Positions 1-8,646 of a stretch of 64,000 nucleotides of DNA are shown here, one piece after another. The number at the start of each line of letters is the position of its first letter. Position 1 is the stretch's first letter. The notes under the pieces are model-generated. The model had not been told where the DNA came from, did not search any database, and was given only the letters and a program-made list of their open reading frames with translations. Origin of the DNA: Thiohalophilus sp. (GTDB lineage: Bacteria; Pseudomonadota; Gammaproteobacteria; UBA6429; Thiohalophilaceae). The translations under genes and the position numbers were made by a program. The stretch is taken from contig NZ_JAXHMV010000008.1 in the NCBI RefSeq assembly GCF_034521165.1, positions 186,001 to 250,000 of the forward strand. The letters run 5' to 3'.

Positions 1-2
1 CC

Positions 3-2123
3 GAAGCGGCATTCACCCGCCTGGTGGAGGTGGCTGATGCACCTTATACAGGCTATTACAAGCGTGCACTGACCCGCATTATCCGCGAGGACTGGCAAGG
101 TGCCGGGAAAGACCACCAGCGACTGCAGGAGCTGGGACAAACCCTGTTTGCCACGGTCTATGTCGAAGGACTTTTACACTTTTACAGGCAGGACTACCCG
201 GCGACGAGCCAGGCCATGGAACGGGTATTACGGGGTAATGAGCAGCATTTGCCGGCGCTGTTTTTCGCCGGCGCCAGTCACTTTGCGCAGGGTAACTGGA
301 GTCAGGCGGAAAGTTATCTGGAACGCTATCTGCGAAGACAACCGAACGCGCCCATGGCCAATTATCTGCTGGCCGCGGTGCAAATGCGCGGTGGTGAGCT
401 GGAGGATGCGCAGGACATACTCGAGCGCGTGCTTGGCAGTAACCCGGAGGATGTTGCCGCACTGGACATGATGGCGGGCATTCGTGCCGCGCGCGGTGAT
501 GACGCGGCCAGCCTGGAGCTGTTGCGTCAGCGGGTGTCCCTGGAGCCGACATCTCCCCGTGCGCGGGTGCGTCTGGCGAAGGCCTTGCTGGAGAGCGGTG
601 AGACGCGCACCGGCATGGACGAGCTGGAGGCGGCACGACAATTGGCGCCCGGGGATGCCGGTATCAATCTGACGCTGATTGCCCAATTGCTGGAACAGCG
701 GGAGTTTGAGCGTGCCCTCGAAGAGGCCTCCGCGCTGGCAGAAAAACACCCGGAGCTGGTACAGATTCACAATCTCAAAGGGGCGGCACTGCTGGGACTG
801 GAACGGGTGGAGGACGCACAGGCCGCCTTTCAGCAGAGTCTGGAGCTGGATCCCGGTAACCCTGCCGCGACACGTAGCCTTGCCATCATTGCCTTTCGGC
901 AGAGCGGTCCGGAGCAGGCCCGTGCGATTTTCGAACAATCCCTGACCCGGCGGCCGGATGACCTGAGTTTGCTGATGGAGCTGGCCAATTTCGAAGACCA
1001 GCAAGGTAATTCACAGACAGCCATAAAATTACTGGAACAGGCGCTGGCGGCGCACCCACAGGCGCTGGAGCCGCGGCTGGTTATGGCGCGCAAGTATCTG
1101 AGATCAAAGGAGCCACGTCGGGCAGTTTCACTGCTGGGCGAGATCAGAGAGCGGTATTCGTCGAATCGGGACTATCTGCAGTTGTTGGCTGAAGCGCAGA
1201 TATCGGCGAACCAGCCGGAAGCCGCGATCAATACGCTGAATGAGCTGGTAGCCATCGCCCCTGACAGTGCGGAGGGGTATTTCCGGCTTGGCGTAGCGCA
1301 ATGGCGGGCGGGCCGGGAGCGTAAGTCGCTGGAATCGTTGAGCAACGCTGTCGCCATTGACCCGAACCATGGTCCGGCTCTGCTGGAACTTGCGGGTGTG
1401 CAGCGAGGGGTCGGGGAGGACGATAACGCTCTGGCCTCTGCGCGGCGGGCCCAGGACCTGGAAGGTTATCAGGCCAGGGGTTATTTGCTGGAGGGCGATA
1501 TCCTGCGGGACCGCGAACAGCTGAAGCAGGCACGGGAGGCGTATGTCCAGGCTTACCGGCTTGAACCGTCTACGCTGGCGGCGGTAAAACGCTTTGAAAT
1601 CACAACGCAAATGGGAGACCGGCATGCTGCCCGGCAGCAGCTGGCCGCGCATATTGCTGACCATCCTGATGATGTCCAGAGCCGCGGTGTGTTGGGGACT
1701 TCCTACCTCCAGACGGATGACTATGCAGAGGCGTTGCCCCATTACGAAATTCTGGTGGAGCAATTTCCCGATAATCCGGTTCTGCTGAATAATCTGGCGT
1801 TTCTCTATCAGCGCCTGGATGACGCGCGAGCGCTGGAGATGGCGCGCAAGGCGCATCAGTTGCGTCCGGATGAGCCCCGGATCAAGGATACGCTCGGTGT
1901 TGCCATGCTGGAGCATGGCGATCCTGCCGAGGGTCTGGTCTTGATTGAAGCTGCGCGCGAGAGTCTGCCCGACGAACCTGCTATTGCCTATCATCATGCT
2001 CTGGCGTTATCGCGTAACGAGCGTCCTGCCGAGGCGATTGCAGTATTGAAGGACCTGTTGGAAAAAGACGTTGAATTTGGCGAAAAGGCAGAGGCGCAGC
2101 GATTACTCGAGCAGCTGCGGTAA
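3..2123 (+). CDS. PrsT-like TPR protein, 5' end outside the window
   Basis: The reading frame is open to the left edge of the window, so the first in-window start-like codon (GTG at 24) is not the true start and about 700 C-terminal residues are visible. The whole stretch is tandem tetratricopeptide repeats (helix pairs with the W/L-G-Y-A-F-P pattern and frequent Asp/Pro-rich turns). It resembles the PEP-CTERM-system TPR protein PrsT and is paralogous to the complete copy at 12116-14908, sharing for example the loop with G-A-x-H-F followed by W-x-Q-A-E. PrsT proteins are usually about 900 residues, so roughly 200 residues including any lipoprotein signal lie upstream. It probably acts as a periplasmic or outer-membrane scaffold. 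It converges on the HPr-rel-A operon with a gap of about 36 bp. Confidence 0.8.
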   Translation, partial: EAAFTRLVEVADAPYTGYYKRALTRIIREDWQGAGKDHQRLQELGQTLFATVYVEGLLHFYRQDYPATSQAMERVLRGNEQHLPALFFAGASHFAQGNWSQAESYLERYLRRQPNAPMANYLLAAVQMRGGELEDAQDILERVLGSNPEDVAALDMMAGIRAARGDDAASLELLRQRVSLEPTSPRARVRLAKALLESGETRTGMDELEAARQLAPGDAGINLTLIAQLLEQREFERALEEASALAEKHPELVQIHNLKGAALLGLERVEDAQAAFQQSLELDPGNPAATRSLAIIAFRQSGPEQARAIFEQSLTRRPDDLSLLMELANFEDQQGNSQTAIKLLEQALAAHPQALEPRLVMARKYLRSKEPRRAVSLLGEIRERYSSNRDYLQLLAEAQISANQPEAAINTLNELVAIAPDSAEGYFRLGVAQWRAGRERKSLESLSNAVAIDPNHGPALLELAGVQRGVGEDDNALASARRAQDLEGYQARGYLLEGDILRDREQLKQAREAYVQAYRLEPSTLAAVKRFEITTQMGDRHAARQQLAAHIADHPDDVQSRGVLGTSYLQTDDYAEALPHYEILVEQFPDNPVLLNNLAFLYQRLDDARALEMARKAHQLRPDEPRIKDTLGVAMLEHGDPAEGLVLIEAARESLPDEPAIAYHHALALSRNERPAEAIAVLKDLLEKDVEFGEKAEAQRLLEQLR

Positions 2124-2159
2124 CACCACGGTGAATCGAGCGATGTTTATCGTCTGGAG

Positions 2160-3260
2160 TTAAGTTTGCTCATCTCTTGCCAGGCGTTTTTTCCATCCCT
2201 TGCGGACCAGGTGAGGGATGAGCAGGTGCGCGGGCATGCGTAAAAAGTGCCCGCGCACATAAAGCAGCCAGCGGGCAAAACCGTCACCCAACAGTTTTGT
2301 GCTCGGGTGCATGGGTCGCAGTGCACGGCCAAGCGCCCAGTGCATCATGCTGGCTACCGGTGCCGGTGGTTTATCGTTCAGTGCAGCATACAGCTCGTCA
2401 GGAATCGGCGTATCGAACAGGCGACGGGTATACGTCAAGGCGTAGTACAGCGGGCGGGTCAGACCATGGTGCAGGGCATGTTCCCGCAAGCTGTCCCAGA
2501 AACCGGTTTTGCCGGCAAAGTGGCGTAGCAGTGCATCCAGATCCACCAGATCCCGCAAGCCATGATCAAATTCCCCGTCCCAGAACAGATGGGTGGCGCT
2601 GTGCAGAACCATATCTTCAGGCGAGAGTACATAAACGCCCGGGTATTGTGCGACCGGGACCGCGTCGGCCAGTAAACGCGCAGCGTCGGGATGCGCCCGG
2701 GCGGTATCCGGCAGGATGTTGTGATGTACATCGATCACGCTGCCGCGCACGGGATGGCGCAGCGGTGGTAACTCATGCATCCATTGCCGGTAATAACGCT
2801 GGTCATACGCATCCAGATGCGGGTCGCCGGTCCAGCCATAGGCTTTAAGCACGCTTTCGGTATTATCCAGCTGCGCCCGGGGGACCAGGATATCGATGTC
2901 ACTGAACAAACGGCCCTGACCGGCGGGGAGATCGGCGACCAGATAGGCGGCCCCCTTGAGCAGTAACACCGGTGTCTCGTTTGTCGCCAGTGCTTTTTGT
3001 ATGCGGGTCAATTCCCAATGCACTGCCCGCCTCTGGCGCGCGGCGACCACCAGTGCAGCACGCAGATGACCTCGCGGAGAAGGAGGTAACTCATCGAGCA
3101 GCCCCTGTGATCGGGCCAGGTATGCCAGGCGCGCCAGCAGATGGGACTGGCGTCCCTGAGGCAGCAGATCATTCCATTGCCCGGGCGTGAGTTGTGCGAG
3201 CAAACCGGGGTCATGCAGCGCCTGGAGAATCAGCGGGCGTGTCGTCAACCGGCTGTTCAT
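2160..3260 (-). CDS. Nucleotidyltransferase family protein (HPr-rel-A cassette)
   Basis: A 366-residue protein with features of the uncharacterised nucleotidyltransferase family NTP_transf_5 (PF14907). It has an N-terminal helical part, then a central segment with L-L-L-K-G-A-A-Y, F-S-D-I-D-I-L-V and V-I-D-V-H-H that carries the acidic residues expected of a nucleotidyltransferase fold. I place the start at 3260 because it gives an ATGA overlap with the kinase gene. The frame extends 23 codons further upstream, but those codons lie inside the kinase gene. The substrate is unknown. Members of this family accompany HprK-like kinases as tailoring enzymes in some lasso peptide clusters, so nucleotidyl transfer to a protein or peptide is possible here (inference). 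Confidence 0.8.
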   Translation of the reverse strand: MNSRLTTRPLILQALHDPGLLAQLTPGQWNDLLPQGRQSHLLARLAYLARSQGLLDELPPSPRGHLRAALVVAARQRRAVHWELTRIQKALATNETPVLLLKGAAYLVADLPAGQGRLFSDIDILVPRAQLDNTESVLKAYGWTGDPHLDAYDQRYYRQWMHELPPLRHPVRGSVIDVHHNILPDTARAHPDAARLLADAVPVAQYPGVYVLSPEDMVLHSATHLFWDGEFDHGLRDLVDLDALLRHFAGKTGFWDSLREHALHHGLTRPLYYALTYTRRLFDTPIPDELYAALNDKPPAPVASMMHWALGRALRPMHPSTKLLGDGFARWLLYVRGHFLRMPAHLLIPHLVRKGWKKRLARDEQT

Positions 3261-4162
3261 GAGGACAACTGGTGGAAAATATCCACCGCCTCTTCGAGCT
3301 GGCTGTAACGAAAATGGTGACAGATACAATTTTCGACTCGATCCGCCAGTTGAATAAATCCCTCCTCGCCGAGCAGACTGTAATTGACGGTATTTTCGGC
3401 CAACTGCATGAAGGCATCGCCGCGCGTAAGCGGTTCCAGGCAGGTTGTTGCGTCCGGTGAGTACTGTGGAAAGATGATATGGCTTGCCGTGGCGGTCTCA
3501 TCCATGCGTGCCACGCTTTCGTCGGGTGGACGGAGGTGGCTGACCGTGCCTTTACTGGTGTCATGGGCCAGGGGACCGAAGACTGCCGAAGGATGGAATC
3601 GACGAATGACGTCAATGGAGTCGTTTTTCAGACTGACCGGTCGTGCCAGGGGAACCAGTTGACCATTCCGGGACGGATCGATCAGTGTCAGTTCGTCCGA
3701 CAGCAAGCGCCAGCCGCGACAGGCAAGCGCGGCAGCGAGTGTGCTTTTGCCGGAGCCGGGAGGTGCCGCGAGAATCACGGCCTGGCCGTTTCGTTCCAGC
3801 ACCGCGGCGTGGATGATCAGGTACTGGTGGGCATGGGCGTAGACACAGTAGTTCAGGCCCCACTCCAGCATGGCAAAGGCCTGATCCCCCGGCAGGGGTT
3901 TGAAAGGAGCGTGATCGTCGATCAGAAAATGGGCCTGGGAGCGAATGAGACGGCGCCATAACGGTGTGCGGACCTGCACATCAAAATCGATATAGCCGTT
4001 TTCGTCTCCCAGCGGGAAGCGATCGTAAAGGGTATGCAGGCCGATGGCGACCGGCTCAAGATTGCTGTGTATGCGAAAGTGAAACGGGCCGGTACGCAGG
4101 ATGATGCCCTGATGGCGAAGGCGCGATGTCAGATCAGAATACGACAGTGTCTGGAGATTCAA
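3257..4162 (-). CDS. HprK-related kinase A (HPr-rel-A system)
   Basis: A 301-residue protein with a P-loop at residues 134-141 (A-P-P-G-S-G-K-S-T) and a following L-L-S-D-E-L-T-L-I motif, as in the C-terminal kinase domain of HPr kinase/phosphorylase. It lacks the normal N-terminal HprK domain, and no HPr gene is nearby. This matches the HprK-related kinase A family of the HPr-rel-A system. The start is TTG, overlapping the PqqD-like gene by 4 bp (TTGA), and the 3' end overlaps the nucleotidyltransferase by 4 bp, so the three genes are translationally coupled. HprK-like enzymes in lasso clusters phosphorylate peptide residues. A protein or peptide substrate is likely here but is not shown. 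Confidence 0.85.
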   Translation of the reverse strand: MNLQTLSYSDLTSRLRHQGIILRTGPFHFRIHSNLEPVAIGLHTLYDRFPLGDENGYIDFDVQVRTPLWRRLIRSQAHFLIDDHAPFKPLPGDQAFAMLEWGLNYCVYAHAHQYLIIHAAVLERNGQAVILAAPPGSGKSTLAAALACRGWRLLSDELTLIDPSRNGQLVPLARPVSLKNDSIDVIRRFHPSAVFGPLAHDTSKGTVSHLRPPDESVARMDETATASHIIFPQYSPDATTCLEPLTRGDAFMQLAENTVNYSLLGEEGFIQLADRVENCICHHFRYSQLEEAVDIFHQLSS

Positions 4163-4401
4163 AAGCCAACCTGTTCAATCAGCCCCAGGCCGTGCAGTTG
4201 ATCGACCAGAGCATGGCTATCGGTATCAATATCAACCGCTTCGCCATGCTCAATGGCGTGCAGCAACGTCGCCGCCGGGCCGCACAGCAGGTGGGTGTTG
4301 CCGCGCGCTGGATCGTAGACAAGGATATCGTTATCCCAGTGACGCAAACGGAGTCCGGGAGTCAGGCGAAAAGGGTTGTCAACAGGCTCCACATCAGCCA
4401 T
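4159..4401 (-). CDS. PqqD-family peptide chaperone (HPr-rel-A system)
   Basis: An 80-residue protein with the PqqD fold pattern: a short beta region (F-R-L-T-P-G-L-R-L-R-H-W), a second strand pair around V-Y-D-P, and two helices ending G-L-I-E-Q. PqqD-like domains are RiPP recognition elements that bind leader peptides and present them to modifying enzymes. It sits between the Tat-exported Cys protein (9 bp gap) and the HprK-like kinase (4 bp overlap). That order suggests it docks a substrate for the kinase and nucleotidyltransferase. The family assignment is good; the identity of the bound peptide is inference. Confidence 0.8.
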   Translation of the reverse strand: MADVEPVDNPFRLTPGLRLRHWDNDILVYDPARGNTHLLCGPAATLLHAIEHGEAVDIDTDSHALVDQLHGLGLIEQVGF

Positions 4402-4410
4402 GGGACAGTG

Positions 4411-5046
4411 CTAGCCGTGACAACCCCGGATATTGAGCATTTCAAAATCGTACTTGAGGGCCTCGGGATCCTCGTAATACCGGGTATTGTACATGTGGAT
4501 GATCTCGTCCGGTGTGTAACCAAAGATTTCCGAACCCCAGTAGGCAGCGTTGAGCACCGCGGCTACCGCGTGTGCGCCCAATTGATAAGGGTCCTCGCCT
4601 CCACCCAACTGCATGACCTGCATCATGGTCTTGTTGTGGCCTGCGGGGTGGGCCATGCCGAAGACATGTTTAAATTTGGTGCCATCGTCGCCGTAGTTCT
4701 GGCAGCCACTGGCGCCTTTGCCTTTCTTGTTATTACCACCGTCGACACAGGTACCCGCTTCGTAGGGTGCCGGCCACATATCCGGATGCTGTTTCCAGTA
4801 ACCGGGCGTACAGCCGCGACAGTCATCAGTCCGCCCCGGGTGTGACAGATTGTCCGAGGCCATCACCGATATCGTGCAGACGCCGCCCCAGGCCGGGCGA
4901 CTGGCCAGGGTAAAAATGACCGGGGTGGCCGCCGCGCCACGGATTAGCCGACGGCGGCCAGCATCATGTTGGCTGTCGTCAGGCGTGGGCTGTGTGACGT
5001 CCTCTTTGACTTTGTCGTCCCTGCTATCGTTAGGTGTCTCGTTCAT
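4411..5046 (-). CDS. Tat-exported cysteine-containing protein, candidate HPr-rel-A substrate
   Basis: A 211-residue protein with a charged N-terminus, a twin-arginine stretch (R-R-R-L-I-R-G at residues 31-37), a hydrophobic segment and A-x-A/W-G cleavage-like residues near 50-55. Six cysteines remain (about 57, 76, 79, 100, 115, 209). A striking G-C-T-P-G-Y-W-K motif starts at residue 78, and the tail ends G-C-H-G. I chose ATG at 5046 over TTG at 5055 because GGAG is correctly spaced only from the ATG. Function is unknown. The motif occurs in secreted bacterial proteins of unknown role. Being the first gene of the PqqD/kinase/nucleotidyltransferase operon, it is a reasonable candidate for the modified substrate. 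Confidence 0.7.
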   Translation of the reverse strand: MNETPNDSRDDKVKEDVTQPTPDDSQHDAGRRRLIRGAAATPVIFTLASRPAWGGVCTISVMASDNLSHPGRTDDCRGCTPGYWKQHPDMWPAPYEAGTCVDGGNNKKGKGASGCQNYGDDGTKFKHVFGMAHPAGHNKTMMQVMQLGGGEDPYQLGAHAVAAVLNAAYWGSEIFGYTPDEIIHMYNTRYYEDPEALKYDFEMLNIRGCHG

Positions 5047-5279
5047 TTGGGGCAACGCTCCGTTGAGACGGTGTTTGTTGTTGGTACATTGTATTGCGTT
5101 ATACCGGCGATCGTGATGCAGAGAATCGATTGCCGTTACTCGGGCAGTTATATCCCGCCATTATTGGATGCATTTTCTGTGCCTGAACAATAAGTGTACA
5201 TCAAAATCAGTCATTTGTATTGTTTCTCGCGGCGCGTTACGGGCACCTGGAGCTATAAGGTGTAAATATTCTCGACACA

Positions 5280-6275
5280 TCAGCCAACCTTGCCGGCCAG
5301 CAGAGCCCGTTCCCACTCCAGCGAGGTTGAGACAATGGTATCAAGATCGTTCAGCGTTGGCTGCCAGTCAAGGACTTCGCGAATGGCGTCGCTGATCGCA
5401 ACCAGTTGTGCCGGGTCCCCGCTGCGTCTTGGAGCTTCACGGACAGGCAGCGGCTTGCCGCTGGCACGCTCTATTGCAGCGATCACCTCGCGTACACTGA
5501 AGCCCTGGCCATAACCGACATTCAATGTCTGCGACGTGCCCCCGCGACGCAGATACTCCAGCGCTCTGACATGCGCGGCCGCCAGATCCGTGACATGGAT
5601 GTAATCACGTACACCTGTGCCGTCCGGGGTGGGGTAATCAGTGCCGTAAATTGTCAGCTCCGGGCGTTTGCCCAATGCCACTTCGCACGCCACCTTGATC
5701 AACAAGGTGGCTTTGCGAGTGCACTGACCAATCCGACCACGGGGATCCGAGCCAGCCACATTGAAATAGCGCAATGCGACATAGCGCAGGTCGGAGGCGG
5801 CAGAGAGATCCCGCAGCATCCATTCACTCACCAGTTTTGATGTGCCATAAGGATTGATCGGGGTGGTAGGGCTGGTTTCCCGTGCCAGGCCATTGTCGGG
5901 CATACCATAAACCGCGGCTGTGGACGAAAAAACAAAATGCTTTACACCGGCCCGTTGACAACTCTCAAGCAGGTTGCGGGTCGCACAGGTATTGTTTTGA
6001 TAATAACCGAGGGGATCGGTAACGGATTCGGGTACGATGGTGTGCGCGGCAAAATGCATGACGGTATCGATGTGATAATCCCTGAGCACCCGGTCAACCA
6101 GTTCACTGTCGCCGGTATTACCCTCGATAAACTCGCTCTGCAATACCGCTTCGCGAAACCCGGTGGACAGGTTGTCCAGTACGACGACCTGTTCGCCGGC
6201 TTCAGACAGCATCAGGGCAACATGGCTGCCGATATAACCGGCACCGCCGGTGACTAGAATGGCATTATTAGACAT
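5280..6275 (-). CDS. galE: UDP-glucose 4-epimerase
   Basis: A 331-residue extended short-chain dehydrogenase with the N-terminal NAD-binding glycine motif T-G-G-A-G-Y-I-G-S-H, a V-L-D-N-L-S-T-G segment, and catalytic S-S-T (117-119) and Y143-x3-K147. It interconverts UDP-glucose and UDP-galactose in the cytoplasm, supplying galactosyl donors for the polysaccharide. Length and motifs fit GalE. Other UDP-hexose epimerases of the same family cannot be excluded from sequence alone. It lies 233 bp upstream of the HPr-rel-A operon on the same strand and could be co-transcribed with it. Confidence 0.9.
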   Translation of the reverse strand: MSNNAILVTGGAGYIGSHVALMLSEAGEQVVVLDNLSTGFREAVLQSEFIEGNTGDSELVDRVLRDYHIDTVMHFAAHTIVPESVTDPLGYYQNNTCATRNLLESCQRAGVKHFVFSSTAAVYGMPDNGLARETSPTTPINPYGTSKLVSEWMLRDLSAASDLRYVALRYFNVAGSDPRGRIGQCTRKATLLIKVACEVALGKRPELTIYGTDYPTPDGTGVRDYIHVTDLAAAHVRALEYLRRGGTSQTLNVGYGQGFSVREVIAAIERASGKPLPVREAPRRSGDPAQLVAISDAIREVLDWQPTLNDLDTIVSTSLEWERALLAGKVG

Positions 6276-6462
6276 ATAGATACGATGTTTTTGAGTTTGC
6301 CATCTGTCGAGAGTGAATACAGTTATGGCTTGAACATTATTGTGTCGACTTTGTTACAGACCCGGTCGTCCTGTTGTTGGCAGTGCGTTGTTGACAAGAC
6401 CGCAGGGTTTATCCCGTAACCATGATTGCATGTTACGACCGGGACACAGTGGCTGCAACAAC

Positions 6463-6485
6463 AAGAAAAACCCGCAGCGCGGGTT
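6463..6485 (-). terminator. Rho-independent terminator-like hairpin, minus strand
   Basis: A 7 bp perfect stem (AACCCGC / GCGGGTT) with a 3-base loop. On the minus strand it is followed by TTTTTC, so it reads as an intrinsic terminator for leftward transcription. It lies upstream of galE, where no annotated gene needs it. It may end a small leftward RNA or shield galE from read-through. Confidence 0.5.
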
Positions 6486-6516
6486 GGTTGGCGGAGCGAA
6501 TCAGCCTTCAAAGGTA

Positions 6517-6532
6517 TTAGGGTTTTCCCTGA
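6517..6532. promoter_or_regulatory. Inverted repeat TTAGGG-TTTT-CCCTGA, putative regulator site
   Basis: A 16 bp dyad, TTAGGG-N4-CCCTGA, lying 271 bp upstream of the sugar transferase start. A near-identical dyad (TCAGGG-TTTT-CCCTTA) lies at 23840-23855 upstream of the polysaccharide export operon. Sharing of the site by the leaders of two EPS operons suggests a common transcription factor. The regulator is not identified. Confidence 0.5.
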
Positions 6533-6802
6533 TCCTTACTTACGTTACCACCGGTGATGATACATGGCAGCAAGTAGTCAACCTCCCCCGAAATTTAACA
6601 ATCTGAGTTAATAAGATCGGCTACGGGCCTGATCTTGCAGGGTTATTAAAAATAGTTGCCGCTAGCCGAGATTCACCTCGAATGTCAAGCTTGCGTATGC
6701 TATCTTGCAAAACCCGTCACAGGAATTGATGGTCTGCGGGCGTGTCCCCCCCTCCGCTGTACAACAAGGCAACATCAACAATAGATATTCGGTGAGAAGA
6801 TC

Positions 6803-8392
6803 ATGAGTGATTCGCTAATGAATGAGCGTGTCGCGGCTCAAAAATCTGCCAACGCCGCCGCGAGTCGGAAAGCGTATTCGGACGCTGGAGCATCGCAAGA
6901 AGCGGTTCAACTGGGTTTGGGATTTGGTGGTACTGCCGCGCTGCGCCTGGCGGCAAATGACAACCGGCGCAAAGGGCGCTTGCGCCATAGTCATATCCAG
7001 CTGCTGGGACGCGATGTCCCCGCTTCCCTGCTGCTCCTTGCTATCGCAGAAGTGGTGGTTTTTGTCCTGGCATTTTATTTCGCGGTTCAGTTGCGTTTTC
7101 CGGAAGGCCCGGCCTCGGCAGGCGGCTTCTTTGAAGGCATTACCATCAAGATGGTGCTGTTTGTTGCGGTCAATATTTTCGCGATGTTGAGTGTCGGGCT
7201 GTATCGCCGGGGCTATATCGGCTCGCTGGCGGATATGATGTTGCGCGTGACGGGAGCCCTGGTGATCGGTGCGGGAATGCTCGCTGCCCTGTTCTATGTT
7301 TTTCCCTCGCTGTTCTTTGGCCGTGGCGTACTGGTGCTGGCGGCCCTGCTCGCGTTTGCCGGACTCGTTACGCTTCGCCTGTTCGCCGGGCGCTTGCTGG
7401 GGCTGAACGCTCTCAAGCGCCGCGTCCTTGTGCTGGGTGCGGGCAATAAAGCCAGCCTGTTCAAGTCGTTGTGTCAACGCGATGAGAAACCGAACTTCGA
7501 ATTGGTGAATTTTGCCGTGCTGGGTGGGCAGGGTAACTCTGTCATGGAGCCAGCGGAGATTATCCGGCTCGATAGTCCGCTGGACGAATATGCGCGCGCG
7601 AATCATATCGACGATATCGTTATTGCACTGGATGATCATCGCGGTGGCCTGCCGGTTGAGGAGTTGATTGCCTGCAAAATGACCGGCATTGACGTGCTTG
7701 AAACCTCGGATTTTTTCGAGCGCGAGTGCGGTTTTCTCAAACTGGACTCATTGCGCCCCAGCGCAATGATTTTCAGTCGCGGATTCCGGCAGTCACTGTA
7801 CCGGGATGTTGCCAAACGAGCTGTTGATATCACGGTCAGTTTTTCGATGTTGCTTCTGGCCTGGCCGCTCATGTTGATAACGGCGATGGGCATTTTCCTG
7901 GAAAGTCGCGGGCATGGTTCGATACTGTTCCGCCAGCAACGGGTAGGGCAGAACGGAATTCCATTTACGCTGCTGAAATTTCGAAGCATGGTCATGAATG
8001 CCGAAGGCGACGGGGTGGCACGCTGGGCGCAAAAGCATGATCCCCGTGTTACCCGTTTTGGCAGTTTTATCCGCAAGACACGGCTGGATGAACTGCCGCA
8101 GCTATTCAACGTGCTGCGTGGTGATATGAGTTTTGTCGGGCCGCGTCCCGAGCGCCCCGAGTTTGTGAGCGAGCTGGCCGGTAAATTACCCTATTATAAT
8201 GATCGGCACTGGGTAAAACCGGGGCTGACCGGCTGGGCACAGATTAACTACCCCTACGGCGCATCTGAAAAGGATGCCTTCGAGAAGCTCCAGTACGATC
8301 TATACTATGTCAAAAATCAGGGTGTCGCGCTGGATCTGATGATTATCGCCCAGACGGTGGAAGTTGTTCTCTGGGGTCGGGGCGCCAGATAA
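6803..8392 (+). CDS. Undecaprenyl-phosphate sugar phosphotransferase, XrtA system (EpsB-like)
   Basis: A 529-residue polyprenyl glycosylphosphotransferase. Residues about 75-200 contain four hydrophobic segments, residues about 205-300 form a Rossmann-like CoA-binding-type domain (R-V-L-V-L-G-A-G-N), and the C-terminal 190 residues are the bacterial sugar transferase domain with K-R-x-x-D, F-R-Q-x-R-V-G, K-F-R-S-M and the R-L-D-E-L-P-Q / G-P-R-P-E-R motifs. It transfers a sugar phosphate from a nucleotide sugar to undecaprenyl phosphate at the inner membrane, starting the EPS repeat. About 65 extra polar residues precede the part shared with the PEP-CTERM-associated family. The ATG follows GGTGAGA. 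Confidence 0.9.
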   Translation: MSDSLMNERVAAQKSANAAASRKAYSDAGASQEAVQLGLGFGGTAALRLAANDNRRKGRLRHSHIQLLGRDVPASLLLLAIAEVVVFVLAFYFAVQLRFPEGPASAGGFFEGITIKMVLFVAVNIFAMLSVGLYRRGYIGSLADMMLRVTGALVIGAGMLAALFYVFPSLFFGRGVLVLAALLAFAGLVTLRLFAGRLLGLNALKRRVLVLGAGNKASLFKSLCQRDEKPNFELVNFAVLGGQGNSVMEPAEIIRLDSPLDEYARANHIDDIVIALDDHRGGLPVEELIACKMTGIDVLETSDFFERECGFLKLDSLRPSAMIFSRGFRQSLYRDVAKRAVDITVSFSMLLLAWPLMLITAMGIFLESRGHGSILFRQQRVGQNGIPFTLLKFRSMVMNAEGDGVARWAQKHDPRVTRFGSFIRKTRLDELPQLFNVLRGDMSFVGPRPERPEFVSELAGKLPYYNDRHWVKPGLTGWAQINYPYGASEKDAFEKLQYDLYYVKNQGVALDLMIIAQTVEVVLWGRGAR

Positions 8393-8419
8393 CCACGGTT
8401 GCTATGCCGGGACGGGGCA

Positions 8420-8438
8420 AATCACCATGGAGGTGATT
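8420..8438. other. Hairpin downstream of the sugar transferase
   Basis: A 7 bp perfect inverted repeat (AATCACC / GGTGATT) with a 5-base loop, 28 bp after the stop codon. The stem is only moderately GC-rich and the following ATTTCC is not a clean T-tract, so it is at best a weak terminator. Confidence 0.3.
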
Positions 8439-8587
8439 ATTTCCTGCTTCGTTTTGTTCTGTTCAGCAAATATATTTGGCGATAGCGATGTCGAGCGATT
8501 CGACTGACAGTGTGCCGGCGGGTAAGGCAAAACACTTCCTGCCGTAGCGCGCCGGGTAGTCCGAATCTCGATAGACACGGGGCAGCA

Positions 8588-8605
8588 AGTCAGCGTACGC
8601 TGTCT
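8588..8605. promoter_or_regulatory. Palindrome upstream of prsK
   Basis: CAGCGTACGCTG (8591-8602) is a perfect 12 bp palindrome that extends to 18 bp with one mismatched pair. It lies about 42 bp before the prsK start, inside the 254 bp gap between the two genes. It could be an operator; no other evidence supports this. Confidence 0.3.
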
Positions 8606-8646
8606 GTCATCACGTCATCAAGCTCTCTTATCTGCGGTCGTTTGCA

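Larger units (their letters stand above)
6276..6802. other. Divergent intergenic region, galE / sugar transferase
   Basis: A 527 bp stretch without a credible gene. It must hold the promoters of galE (minus) and of the EPS sugar transferase (plus). Visible elements are the T-T-A-G-G-G dyad at 6517-6532 and a minus-strand terminator-like hairpin at 6463-6485. A few short open frames exist but have no coding character. Confidence 0.6.

Noticed and set aside
228..1004. Long minus-strand open frame opposite the first TPR gene
   Set aside because: It is antisense to clear TPR coding sequence and has no protein family character. Similar antisense frames occur opposite most GC-rich genes here.
2160..5046. 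A true lasso peptide cluster
   Set aside because: PqqD-like, kinase and nucleotidyltransferase genes are present and Cys2-less asparagine synthases lie elsewhere, but no lasso precursor or transglutaminase-like B2 protease is visible, and the synthases are 40 kb away.
6624..6639. CGGGCC-N5-TTGCA resembling a sigma-54 promoter before the sugar transferase
   Set aside because: The spacing is right and TTGC is present, but the -24 half matches only GG and one C. It is too weak to list.
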